Source of the DNA: Phanerochaete sordida
Lineage: Eukaryota > Basidiomycota > Agaricomycetes > Polyporales > Phanerochaetaceae
Assembly: GCA_019973155.2 (NCBI GenBank)
Contig: BPQB01000079.1
Coordinates: forward strand, 88,690-152,689
DNA length: 64,000 nucleotides
Direction: 5' to 3'
The position numbers were made by a program, and so were the translations under genes. The notes beneath the pieces are model-generated. The model ran no database searches, was not told the origin of the DNA, and was given only the letters and a program-made list of their open reading frames with translations. Positions 22,362 through 33,019 of this stretch are shown in pieces (the first letter of the stretch is position 1; each line of letters starts with the position of its first letter).

Positions 22362-22511
22362 ATATTCCACACCGCATTTTTGAGCACGATACCGGGAAAT
22401 GACATGGATTGTTCCTGTGAGATGTACATGGGTATACAGTGTGGTGCATGGCGAGTGAAAAGTGTCCAAATATTCCGCTCGTGAATGGTGCGTGTCCGCT
22501 TTTCTTCAGGC

Positions 22512-24388
22512 TCAGTCATCGCCCTGGCCGTCGTCATATCCATACATGCCCTCGCCACCCTCCGGAAGCCTCTCCACGACGTACTCGACCTCTTCCTTCA
22601 GGTCTTGGCAGTACCGCTCCAATGGCAGATCGGACTTGTCCAAGCCTACGCGTCGTTAGCATCATGGTCAGCCAATATTCGACACCGACTTACCGAAAGG
22701 CATCTCAATCTCGTCCGCGATACCCTCGATGCCCATGAGCGTGAATGCTATCACGGTCACGAGCGGGATCATGGCCCAGCCGAGCTCCTTGACTAGCGTG
22801 AATGGCAGAGAGAAGAGGTACAGCGTGACGGTCTGCTTCAGGTGTATGCTGTAGGAGCGCGGTATCGGTGTGTTTGCCACGCGCTCCATGTTGCTGAGGG
22901 CGTCGACCATGCTCTGCACGCTGCACATATGCTGTCAGCTCTGGCTTTGATAGGCGTATGCACGGGACTCACAGCTGGTTCATCGCGTTTGTACCCGCAG
23001 GGCCGATCGTCTCCAGGTATCCGTCGCGCTTGAACATGAAGATCATCCGTGCAAGTTCATGCGAGATACTACTCTGTGCCGTCAGCTCCATTCTCAAAAC
23101 ACCCGCTGAAGTACTTACACCAGCGGAAGCGGAGTCGTCAGGCTCTCCGGGTCCGAGTTGAAGTCGATCGTCTGGTGGAGGCCACTCAGCAGCGGCGTCT
23201 TGCTCGAGCGCACGCCGGCCTGCTTCATCTTGTCCTTGCTGCGCTTCACGCGTATGCGCTTCGTCGCGTCGACGCGCGCCCCGCTGTCCGTGGTGCCCTG
23301 CCGCGCGGGCGACCCGCCCTCGTCGCCGCTCGCGGCCGCGCTGTCCTCGCGCGACGTGCGCTCCGTCGCGGCGTACGACGTCCACGCGCTCGTGCGGCGC
23401 GACCCGCCCGGCGCCGCGAGCCGCGCGACCGTCGGCGGGAGGATCCCCGCGTAGTCGTCCCAGTCGAGCCCGTCCTCGCCGCGCAGGTAGTGCTTCACCG
23501 CGAACGCGAAGCACACGCACAGCTTCAGCGCCGTCACCTTCTTCCGCCGGAGCTGCTTCGCGGTGAGCGTCGCGCCGGCGAGCTTGCCCTTGTCGTCCGC
23601 TGGTGGAACCGCGACGTTCACCCAGATAAGGCGCGAGAGATTTCGGACCTGTGTAGGTGATGAGGTAAAGGATACGGAAAGAGATGGGAGGGCTGACATG
23701 AGATATCATCGACTGGAAGTCCTTCCTGCCTTCATAATAGCGGTCATAAGATGTTCTGAGGCAAAGAGCTTGAGCAAGGGCCGATTCATATCTTTAAGTG
23801 CTCAGCGTACCCGTTTCTGGAGGGATAGTCAGGTATAGTCCAGTTTCACCGACTATCTCAGACTCACCTGAAGACCAGAATCAATCCAACCTGGGGACAC
23901 CGTCATATCAGCGGTGGTTAGGCCCCAGACTCCACAGACACGCACCACGACCGAGAACAGCGGGATGACCGAGTTCGAGAGGGTGATGTTAGTCCCCTTG
24001 TGCCATGCATATGCCGCAGCGGTCGCGAACAGTGTCACAGTAAGGACGGGGCCGAAGATCTTGGGCACAATCTACGCGGCGGGTGAGACTCGCTCGGCGG
24101 CCGTCACAAAGAAAGAGGACGCGACGCACGCTGCCCTGGAGCCTGAGGACATCTGGGAGCCACGAGTACTATCAGGTAGACGGGTGAGCGGGCAGTCGAG
24201 GAGAGACCGAATAGCTGGACGCGTACTTTCCGGAGCTGCTGGCGCGTGATGATCTTCTTCTGTGGGTATGTTCAGCAGCTTTTCGGGCCACACCACCTAA
24301 GAGGCGGACACAAAACGAGGAGAGTGCGCACCCTACCACCTGCAGTGACCGTAACATTCGTCTTCTTCGTCGATGTGACGTTGCCCAT
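22512..24388 (-). CDS. Bestrophin/UPF0187-type anion channel
   Basis: Predicted membrane chloride/anion channel. Exons placed on the minus strand: first exon near 24340-24388 (MGNVTSTKKTN..., 5' splice uncertain), 24227-24259, 24130-24168, 23946-24071, 23868-23890, 23811-23816, 23698-23755, 23119-23648, 22973-23068, 22694-22920, 22512-22645. Seen: ITRQQLRK/YSWLPDVLRLQGS, a transmembrane segment PKIFGPVLTVTLFATAAAYA, VGLILVFRNGTSYDRYYEGR (a family signature), NLSRLIWVNVAV, a variable Ser/Arg loop, ISHELARMIFMFKRDG, and ELGWAMIPLVTVIAFTLMG, then GIADEIEMPFG and DLPLERYCQDL. All downstream phases close to the stop. Odd: the signature RNGTSYDR is built from a 23-nt and a 6-nt exon. Only the first exon is unsure. 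Confidence 0.85.
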
Positions 24389-24874
24389 CGTAAACCTGCA
24401 CCTGAGATTATGCCAAGTTCGCGTCCACTCGCGTGCCCGTCGTTTGGATCGTGAAGGTCGTTGATCCTTTTCGTTAGGAGACTCAAGAGCTCAGAGGGCA
24501 AGTGTGCAGGCTGTCGTTACGAGCGCAGCCTCGTCGGGCACAGAGACGGTGGTGGTAGTAGATGATCAAGCTGAAGCGTCAAGACAGCTTGGGACTCGGA
24601 TGTTCGGGAGCGCGTCGCGGGATCCGGGGCGATTTCTATTAAGTTGACTACTCTACAACACATATTCTACACTGCTCTGCGGGCTATTAAAACATTCTAC
24701 TGCTACATACTGAGAGCGAACAAAACAGGCGCGGCGATAGTACTAGGTTATAACTTATAAGGCGGAGGAGGCATGAGACGATGGGTCAACGATGTAAAGC
24801 TCGAGAGGGGGGAAATGCGAATCCAACAGAGGTCATGGATACAGTCGCGGCTTAAAGGCCTTTATCCAAGCATT
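24389..24874. other. Intergenic region
   Basis: Upstream side of the bestrophin gene and 3' flank of the next minus-strand gene; no feature recognised. An AT-rich patch lies at 24640-24720. Confidence 0.45.
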
Positions 24875-26151
24875 CTAGACGTTAAAGTAGCCAGGAGAAC
24901 TGAGTTGTATGACTGGGGAGTGCAGGACACGAGAGAAACGCGGGGACCGCGGAGTCAAGAGAGCCATGGGAGATGCTAAGTCGTGCGAAGGCTGAGCATG
25001 ATCCAGTGAGAAAGGAGATGGAGGAGACAAGGCAGCTTCGTGGAGTGATACGCGACGGGAGGCCTTGGTTGGAGGTTTGGGGTTACCGGAGGCGACGTAG
25101 AAGCCAGCCTGAGAGGACCCAGAGGTAGACGCGGAGGGAGAGACTCCGTCTCTCGGTTGAGTCGTATCAGGCCCGGGAGATACCTGCATCGGCGTCATTG
25201 GCTTGTCGTTCATGGGGGTAAACGGGTACGGCGAGGTGACGTCCTTCTCATTGTCGCGAATGCTGTTGGACAACAGGGAAGTCAACAGGGAGGCCGGGCG
25301 AATCCTGGAGACAGTTTGGCGGGGCGCGTTAGGAGGCGTGCGTAGCTCTTGGAGGATTTGACCAGTCGGGGTAATAGGCATGGCGTTGGCTCCAGAAGGG
25401 GATGCAGCTGGGATCGCCAGTCTCGTGAGTGCAGTGCGGCTACGCTTGACAGCTAGAGCGGCGTCGGACGGACTTGTCGTAATCTCCGGTGACTTCACGG
25501 TGTCGGAGTGTCCGAGCTTGTCAAAGTCAGGTGTGGGAGGGAGCAGAAGGTGGCAGTCCAAAGTCGGTTTGTTGGCGGCAAGACGGCGACGGGAAAGTGA
25601 AGGAGTGTCGTGCCCCGGAGTGGTCGAAGCAGAGTCGACATGAGCCGAGTAGCCAAGCTGCGACTGCCTCGCGCCCATCTCGAGGGCATCGCAGCTGTCG
25701 CCTGGCGAAGACGCGTCTTCGTTGTCCTCGGGAGTTTCGGGGTTGTGAGGTAGCGAGTCTGCTGCATCTGAGCGGGCGTCACGAGTGGTACAGAGAAAAT
25801 GGCGTACCTTCATTGACCTCGATGCAGAGGCGATCCAGGTTCTCAATCAAGGTACGAGCGGATACAGACGTCCCTGACCCGCGGCGCACGTACGCCTGCA
25901 CGACCTCCGGGCGTCGGGCGAGTTTCTCCACGTAGGCCTTCGGAAGCAGGTACGGCGCCGAGGAGCGTCGCAGATGTGCCACTTGGCGTATGTCTGCGAG
26001 GAAGGAGCAGACACGGCTCAGCATGTCCCTTCGACATGTTTCCGGTCCCGCGCATACCTTCCAGGTCTGCCAGAGAAGCGAGTCCTGGGCTCGAGCTCGA
26101 GGCTCGACCACGTCCTTTGATCTTCTTTTCTTTCTGCCTCTTGTACGGCAT
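24875..26151 (-). CDS. Ser/Thr-Pro-rich hypothetical protein (390 aa)
   Basis: Exons 26058-26151, 25808-25993, 24875-25767; phases close. Not recognised. Seen: a basic N terminus (MPYKRQKEKKIKGRGR) that looks like a nuclear localisation signal, then a helical segment DIRQVAHLRRSSAPYLLPK, VEKLARRPEVVQAYVRR and SARTLIENLDRLCIEVNE. A long, probably disordered tail follows with about 20 SP or TP motifs (for example TPEDN, SSPGDS, PPTPDF, TSPYPFTP, MTPMQVSPG, LLTPRSPRF, HSPV). Such clustering is typical of substrates of proline-directed kinases (CDK, MAPK); that role is inference. The gene starts 187 bp from the divergent F-box gene at 26338, so the two may share a promoter. Confidence 0.7.
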
Positions 26152-26337
26152 GCTGTGAAGCGACCTCAAAGGCGGTTTTGTCGAAGGACCTCGGTGACGT
26201 CGAGCGGTGGTGGTTTAGAGTCAAAGCGGATCGGGCGTTAGACGCCGTCACGGCTTGCTCTTCCTCACTTCGTTCTACCACATCCACGAATTTCCGACCT
26301 CGTCTTGACACAATATCCGAGCACTCGAGGCTTCACC

Positions 26338-28235
26338 ATGACACAGGAACTTGCGCGCTGCTGTACCGCTGTCTCACGATCTGGAGCTGGCAGCGAGCGC
26401 AAGGAGCAAACTGTCTTCAAATACGCGTGCAGTCGTTTCACCAAGCTGCCGGTCGAGCTAGTGGAGAGCATACTGGCGAGCCTGGACATGCGCGATATTC
26501 TGAATGGGAAGCTGGTGCGCTTGGAACTTTGCTAACCCTTTGAGCCTTGATAACGACGCCCTTACTAGGTTTGCCGTGCTTGGCGCGACCTCATTCGGTC
26601 GTCGCTGCAGCTGCAGTACAAGGTCGAGTGCTCCATTGCCAGCGTGAGCGACGGTCGCCCGATCTCCGGAATCAACCTTCTCGAACGCACTCGACGCGTC
26701 AAACGATGGCGGAACGCCTGGAAGACCCTTCAATGGTCCCAGAAGTACGACGCCACATATCCTTGCCCCTGGCTGGGCGATCGCACTTTCCATGTACAAG
26801 GTTGTGTCCTCGGCGATTTCAACACCTATTCTGGCGGTACATTCGAATTTTACCGCATAGGATCGGAAGCACGACATATTGACTCCAAGCAGTGGGCGGT
26901 GGCCGACATTCTTGGCTCTCTATCGTACGGGAGCTGGACATTTAGCCCTGAGGCGGACCTACTTGCAGTATTACGGATGTACGTATCTTCACGCTGGTTT
27001 GGCAGTTGATCAGTTGAACAATTTCTGTGCATAACCAGTCATCAGAACGCCCGCATGGTCGATGTATGCTTTTACTCTTGTACGACGGGAAGGCCACACC
27101 CAGCAGCATCAATGCCCACCATTCCACTCACCCTCCACGCACCCGCAGTCGTCGACGACTCGTGGGAGATTGAGCTCACTGTCTGTGACGATCTAGTTGG
27201 CGTCTTCGTATACGACGATAACGAAGGACGGACAGAGGTCTGGGTGTACAATTGGGAAGAGGGTAAACTCATTTTTGTAAGTCATGACCGCTCTTCCTTG
27301 CGCGCAGACCATCGCTCATCTTTCTTACAGAGCGTGTTCTCCGAGAGCGACAAAGACAAGCTCCTACCAGATCACTTCGATTTTCTCAGCCGAGATGTTG
27401 TTCTGTTTACAGCCTTTGGGCATGACACGAATACACTCATAGCTGTGGACATCCGTCATACCATCTCGCCACGCTCCCGCTTTCAAGATCTGTTCATTGT
27501 CAGCAAATCCGTGTCGCTCGATCTACCAAGACTCAGCGGTGGCACGGTATACCAACTCTCTACGATCGCGTGCTCGTCCATGCGTTCGAGCATCTGCGGG
27601 GAGGGCATCTTCGGCTCGCGCCACGCCAACACGCTCATCGTGCTCATGCTCGAGCTCACCGACCAACACGGCGCAGAGCACTCCTACGATCTGGTCGTCT
27701 CCCCCGCTTTCATCCTCTCGCGATTGGAAGACGTCTCCCGGTACGGTGCGGGGCCTTGGCCTAGCGGCCCTGCGCGCCTTCGCATGCTCACTTGGCCAGA
27801 CTGGCGCACGCACACCCGGATATTCCGCACACTCAGCGTCCCCGAGGTGCCCGTCCACGGCTCGCGGTACCTCACCGCCAAGGCGCTGCCGGACGGGAAG
27901 TACCGGCTTGTCCTGCGCGACTTCGACACCCTTTCCGCGCTGCGGCTCGATAAGGCTGCGGGCGACGCCGACATCCACGAGGGCATTGAGGGAGTGGAGG
28001 ACGAAGACAAGCTTTGGGACCAGGAGGCGTGGGTAGGCGCACCGTATCGAGAGGTCGAGTCAGATATCATTGTCGAAGACGAGGACCGCGTCTTCCTCGC
28101 AGAGGACGGCATTGTCGTCGCGCGACATAGGGACCACCTGGTAAATGTCGACAGCACCAAGTACGTCCTATATCAGCTCTTGTGTCATCAAATGACTGAT
28201 GAGGCTCCTTCAGACTAGAGATTTACTCTATCTAA
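26338..28235 (+). CDS. F-box protein, tandem array copy A
   Basis: Probable SCF substrate adaptor. Exons 26338-26514, 26569-26978, 27039-27276, 27331-28160, 28214-28235; 558 aa. Seen: F-box FTKLPVELVESILASLD with the intron before VCRAWRDLIRSSLQLQYK, then blocks shared by the family: RVKRWRNAWKTLQWSQKY, GTFEFYRIGSEARH, WVYNWEEGKLIF, FDFLSRDVVLFTA, HANTLIVLMLEL, VHGSRYLTAKALPDGK, RLVLRDFDT, GAPYREVESDIIVEDEDRV and LAEDGIVVARHRD. A 22-nt last exon adds K-LEIYSI. Exon phases are identical in the next two genes. The part after the F-box may be a beta-rich substrate-binding region, but no known repeat is obvious. Function unknown. Confidence 0.85.
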
Positions 28236-28757
28236 GATAGAATTATATCCCCGAGTATTGTACCACCGCCTGGAACAACTTGAAACACAGAAGCTTGTCG
28301 ATGCCGGGACGATCTCGGCGACGAATACAGAGCTTCTGGCAGAGTGGCCATTCGTGAAGGACGTCTCGCAGCCGGTGTGGTAGCGTTGATTTTATTTCGC
28401 TGGGCATTGTTGGGACTTGTCGTAAAGTTGACTACTCGTGACTTCGTGGGACGCAGCCAGGATGGTGCCCAGCTCGAGGCAAACCTGCTTCAAATATTCG
28501 AGAAGGCATGGCACAATAAGCTGAAGAATTTCTCAGTTGTAAAGAACCGTTACACTGGTGCTGGTCTTCGCTGTAATCCTAGTTTATGCTGGGCGTACGC
28601 CACGCGTGCGTGTCCGAGAGCCCGACATCAGATTAGGCGCCAGCGCGGCGTCGGATTCGAATTCAGGGTCCCGGTCATCAGGCTTGCCGCAGACCGCGAC
28701 ATCGTCTTCTCCTTCAACCCCAGGTTCCAACGCGGCCTATAAAGCTCCGTCAGTATC
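28236..28757. other. Spacer between F-box copies A and B
   Basis: No coding frame supported. A TATAAA at 28738-28743 lies too close to the next ATG to be its TATA box in the usual sense. Confidence 0.4.
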
Positions 28758-30652
28758 ATGACCCGTGCTAACAAGCGTCGCCATGCCCGCTCTCCCGGTA
28801 TCGAGGAGACAGAACGTCCAAAGAAGCCAAAAACTCCTATCAGACCTGTATCCAAATCTAGCTCATTCGCCAAACTACCTCTCGAGCTGGAGGAGCGCAT
28901 TTTGGCAGATCTAGATGCCCTGGACATTTTAAACGCCGAATTGGTATGTAGAGCTGCGCTGGATTCGAACGTATGATTTATTCCGCCCGGCTTTCTTAGG
29001 TTTGTCGCGCTTGGCGCGATCTCGTCAGGTCGTCCCTGCAACTGCAGTACAAGCTCGAATGCTCCGTTCACGACGTATGCGATGCCAATGCCCCTCGCAG
29101 AACTACTCTCTTTGAGCGGATCGCACGCGTCAGGCGGTGGAAGCAGTCATGGAAGGCCCTTCAATGGTCTGCGAAGTACGTCGACGCACTTCCCTGCGCC
29201 GATCTAGGGAGCCCGGGCCGCGAGTTTCAGATGCAGGGCTCCGTTATAGGATGTTTTAGCCCGGGGTCAGGGAATACATTCGAATTCTATCGAATGTCCT
29301 CCAGGATACGGACCGTTGAGCCGAGACAGTGGACGATAGCAGGCCTTTTGGACCACACCTCGTACGGTGCGTGGGCTTTTGACCCTGAAGAAAACCTGCT
29401 CGCGGTACTTCAGATGTACGTGAACCCTGTTATACCTCTTTTCGCCCCTCAATAATCTGTATATAATCAGCTGTGCCACGACGGAGACCGTCGAGGTCTG
29501 CTTCTACTCGTGTACCACACCTGGACACCACCCAGAAGCTGGTGCGCCCACGCTCCGCATTGCGCTACCAGCGCATGCTTTGCTTGACGACACATGGCAG
29601 CTGGACTTAAGTATATGTGGCTCAATCGTTATCGTTTATGCGGAGAGTCCGGACGGCTCGCATATCAGCATCTGGTTCTACAACTGGAGACAAGGCGAAG
29701 TCCTTTCGGTGAGTCCTCATGTAGGACCTCACAGCGGCATTGTGGCTAACATTGAGGCAGAGGGTAGTCTGCGACGCAGGTCGCGATGCATTCGTGCTGG
29801 ACCACGTTGCTTTCCTCAGCCAAGACACCGTGCTGTTCACTGCTATGGACCAAGAAGCAAACTACCTTGTTGCGGTGGAACTCCGAGACCTTCCCCGCAG
29901 GATTTGCCGATTTCCTGACGTTTTGTTCCTCGAGCACTGTGTGGTTCTTGAATATCCGGAGCCGAACGCGGGCGTGGACTACGAGCGCTCCACCATCGTC
30001 GGCAGCCCGATGCATACGCGCGGTTGTGCTGAAGGCGCCTTCGGGATGAAGTACACCAACACCATTATCAGCATCATTCTCTCAATTTCCGACGCGCAAG
30101 AGGATCCTCAGTCGTACGACTTTGTCATCACGTCCCGCTTCATTGTCTCCAGCCTCGCGAACCTCCCTTCGAGAGTGCCTGGCGAATACTGCGACATCGT
30201 CCCCTGGAAAGACTGGTGCGAGCATACACGGCTGTTTCGTGCGACGAGCGTACCCGAGATGCAAGCCTGCGGATCCCGATACCTCACAGCGCAAGACTTG
30301 GACGACGGGACGCACCGGCTTGTCGTGCGCGACTTCGACACCGTACTGGCGCTGAAGCTCGACGCGGCCGCGGGCGACGCGGATCTGCATATGGACTGCG
30401 AGCCGCACGAGAACACCGACGGCTTTTGGAAAAGACCCGAGGCTACTGGAGCACCGTATCGAGAGGTTGTGTCAGAGATCATCGTGGAAGCCGATGACCG
30501 CGTACTCCTTGCCGAAGATGGTATTTTCGTCGCGCGGGCAAGGGATAACCTTCCGGGCAGCGACAGCACCAAGTACGTTCAGCTTTCGCACCTTAACTAC
30601 GGAGTCTCTCAACAAAATTGCGTTGAACAGGCTGGAGATATACGAAATATAG
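28758..30652 (+). CDS. F-box protein, tandem array copy B
   Basis: Exons 28758-28943, 29000-29415, 29471-29708, 29761-30572, 30631-30652; 557 aa, same phases as copies A and C. The N terminus is basic (MTRANKRRHARSP...RPKKPKTPIRP), resembling a nuclear localisation signal. F-box: FAKLPLELEERILADLD, then VCRAWRDLVRSSLQLQYK. Downstream family blocks include NTFEFYRMSSRIR, IWFYNWRQGEVLS, VAFLSQDTVLFTAMD, CGSRYLTAQDLDDG, RLVVRDFDT, GAPYREVVSEIIVEADDRV and LAEDGIFVARARD. The last 22-nt exon gives K-LEIYEI. It is closest to copy A and differs most at the N terminus and in acidic insertions. Confidence 0.85.
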
Positions 30653-30968
30653 TACCAGTCCTGTGCACGGGGACTGCGAAGCGTTTCCCGCCGAGGAATT
30701 CCTAGCCTCAGACCTAACGTCCGCCTTTTTTGTTCACTCCACGTCGGTAGCGTTTTGATGAAGGCCTCACATGCATAACATAGACACAAATAATTGAATA
30801 ATTGCTATTGCCTTGAGTTTTCTAATAAGTACGTCTGGAAGATCAGTCCTGCGCGTGAGCCTCAGGCGGCCCATCGTCAAGCGGGTGGCGTTAGACGCTG
30901 ACCGGGTTCAGAAGCATTGACGCGACGCCTCTTCCTTGAGCGTGGACATCGACCTCAATCTTCTCGTC
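30653..30968. other. Spacer between F-box copies B and C
   Basis: No feature recognised; AT-rich around 30775-30830. Confidence 0.4.
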
Positions 30969-32935
30969 ATGGACTCCGGCCCCAACTTCCTTGAGAACCG
31001 CATCCTGGCACTTAAAGGCGAACGGCGTCGCTCGAAAAAGTCTGCTTCACCTACTATAATCGCGACAAAGACACGCGCCGGCGTCGTGCGGAGGCTCGAC
31101 GCGTGCGTGGCCAACTTGGTGTCCAAGCTGCCCGTCGAGCTGTTAGAGCGCGTTTTGGACGAATTACCAGCGTTGGAAGTATTGAATGCAAACCTAGTAC
31201 GTTCCTTGATTTATGTTCGCGGTTTCCGCTCAGTGTCGTGTCAGGTATGCCGTGGGTGGCACGACCTCATCCATTCCTCCCTGCGACTACAATTCAAGAT
31301 CGAATGCTTCATTGCTGGCATTGAAAATAATCCCAACTCCTTGAGTATCAGCCTGCTCGAACGCACTGAGCGGGTCAAGCAATGGAAAAGGGCTTGGAAG
31401 AGACTCGATTGGTCCGAGAAGCAATGCACATCATCTCAAATCCCTCACGTCGGCCTATGGGAAGACCTGGATGACTTCCAAGTTGTGGGCTCTTATCTTG
31501 GCGGTTTTAACCCCAATGGAGGGAACGACTTCGTCTTTCATCGTATAGGCTCAGAAACACGGAATGTCAGCGCCCAGCAACGAAGTGTGACAGGTACCCT
31601 GGAGCCTTCGATGACCTGTCGTGACTGGGCATTTAGCCCAGAGGAGGACCTCATAGCTGTTTTGCGAGTGTACGTCTCTTCTCTACAATATTTAGGGGTG
31701 TTCACTGACTTGAGAACATATCAGCCACGGGGATACCGCAGAGGCAGATGTTGTCTTCTATACGATGACAACAGGGGACATGCACCCAGAAGCGTCTTCG
31801 CCTACCCTTCCTCTCAATCTCGACCTCCCTGTTCCCGATGGCGACAGCTTGGCTTCGCTCCTCCTGTGCCAGGATCGCGTCATTATTCTCACAGAGGACC
31901 ATGATTCTGGTCGGATAGAGCTCCAAGTTTATGACTGGAAGTGTGGGAATATGCTGGCAGTAAGCCCGTGTTTAATTTTTGACGTGTATGCTCAGGAACC
32001 CACTGAACTTAACCCGCAGAGCTTGCACAGTAATCGTCGAATGGAAACGATTTGCCTTGACCACGCCGCTTTTCTTTCTCGGGATGTTATCCTCCTCGCG
32101 ACAACTGGAACGAATCAACGGGAAAGAAGTGACTTCCTGATTGCAATCGAGCTTTGTAACCTTTCACGAACACCATGCAGCCTCAAGGACATGCTGATGC
32201 ACTATCCCTGCGTGGTGCTCGATTTCCCCGAGCCGCTCAACGGAACGGGCTACGACTGCATCACCATATACTGCGATCCTCTTCGAGCACGCTTCCGTAG
32301 CGATGGGCTCTTCGAGTCACGGAGTACAGCCCCTTTGATCCTGCTAGAGGTTATATTCGCCAGTAATGCATCAGACGATGAAGATGAAGATGCTGAAGAC
32401 GACGACAGTACCATGGTCGACTTCGTTATATCCTCCGAGTTCATCCTCACCATACTACCCGAATTACGGTCAAGACCCATGGGCCCCTGGGGTAATCCCA
32501 TAGTCTCCCTTCCCGTCTGGGGCTCTCACATGCGTATACTCGGCTCGCTCCTTACGTCCGAAGTCCGCGTGCACGGCTCTCGCTATCTCACCGCTCGCGC
32601 GCTCCCCGACGACAAGTTCCAGCTTGTTCTGCTCGACTTTGACACCGGCCCCGCGCTGCGCCTCGACGAGGCAAGCGGGGACGCCGTTGTGCGCCAGGGG
32701 GACTACCGCTTCTGGAACGAACCCCGGGATGCGCCGTCAGGCCCGGCATGTAGAGAGGTCGTCTCAAGCCTCGTTGTGAATATACGCGATTCAGCATTCC
32801 TCTTGGAAGACGGTATTGCTATCGCACGATATAGGGAGGACGAGGCCGCTGGCAACCAAGAGTACGTATAGCCCTTATCTCGCGCAGCAGTATCACTGAC
32901 GTGATCTTTCCAGACTGGAGATATACTCGATATGA
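30969..32935 (+). CDS. F-box protein, tandem array copy C
   Basis: Exons 30969-31196, 31245-31669, 31725-31959, 32020-32861, 32914-32935; 583 aa. Start MDSGPNFLENRILALKGE (ATG 30969); the frame is open upstream but without an earlier ATG. F-box: VSKLPVELLERVLDELP, then VCRGWHDLIHSSLRLQFK. Family blocks: RVKQWKRAWKRLDWSEKQ, FVFHRIGSETRNV, HAAFLSRDVILLAT, VHGSRYLTARALPDDK, QLVLLDFDT, CREVVSSLVV and LEDGIAIARYRED. It differs from A and B by an acidic run (ASDDEDEDAEDDD) before VDFVISSEFIL. The 22-nt last exon gives E-LEIYSI. This is the most divergent of the array. Confidence 0.85.
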
Positions 32936-33019
32936 AGGGCGGCGTATATAAGAGAGGGTACTGGTTGTTACTTCATTGACCTGCGGGAATAGAGACGTCT
33001 GCAAGACAGACACTACGTT

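Noticed and set aside
28738..28743. TATAAA just upstream of F-box copy B
   Set aside because: Only about 15 bp before the ATG, too close for a TATA box directing a transcript that includes this start. Possibly coincidental.
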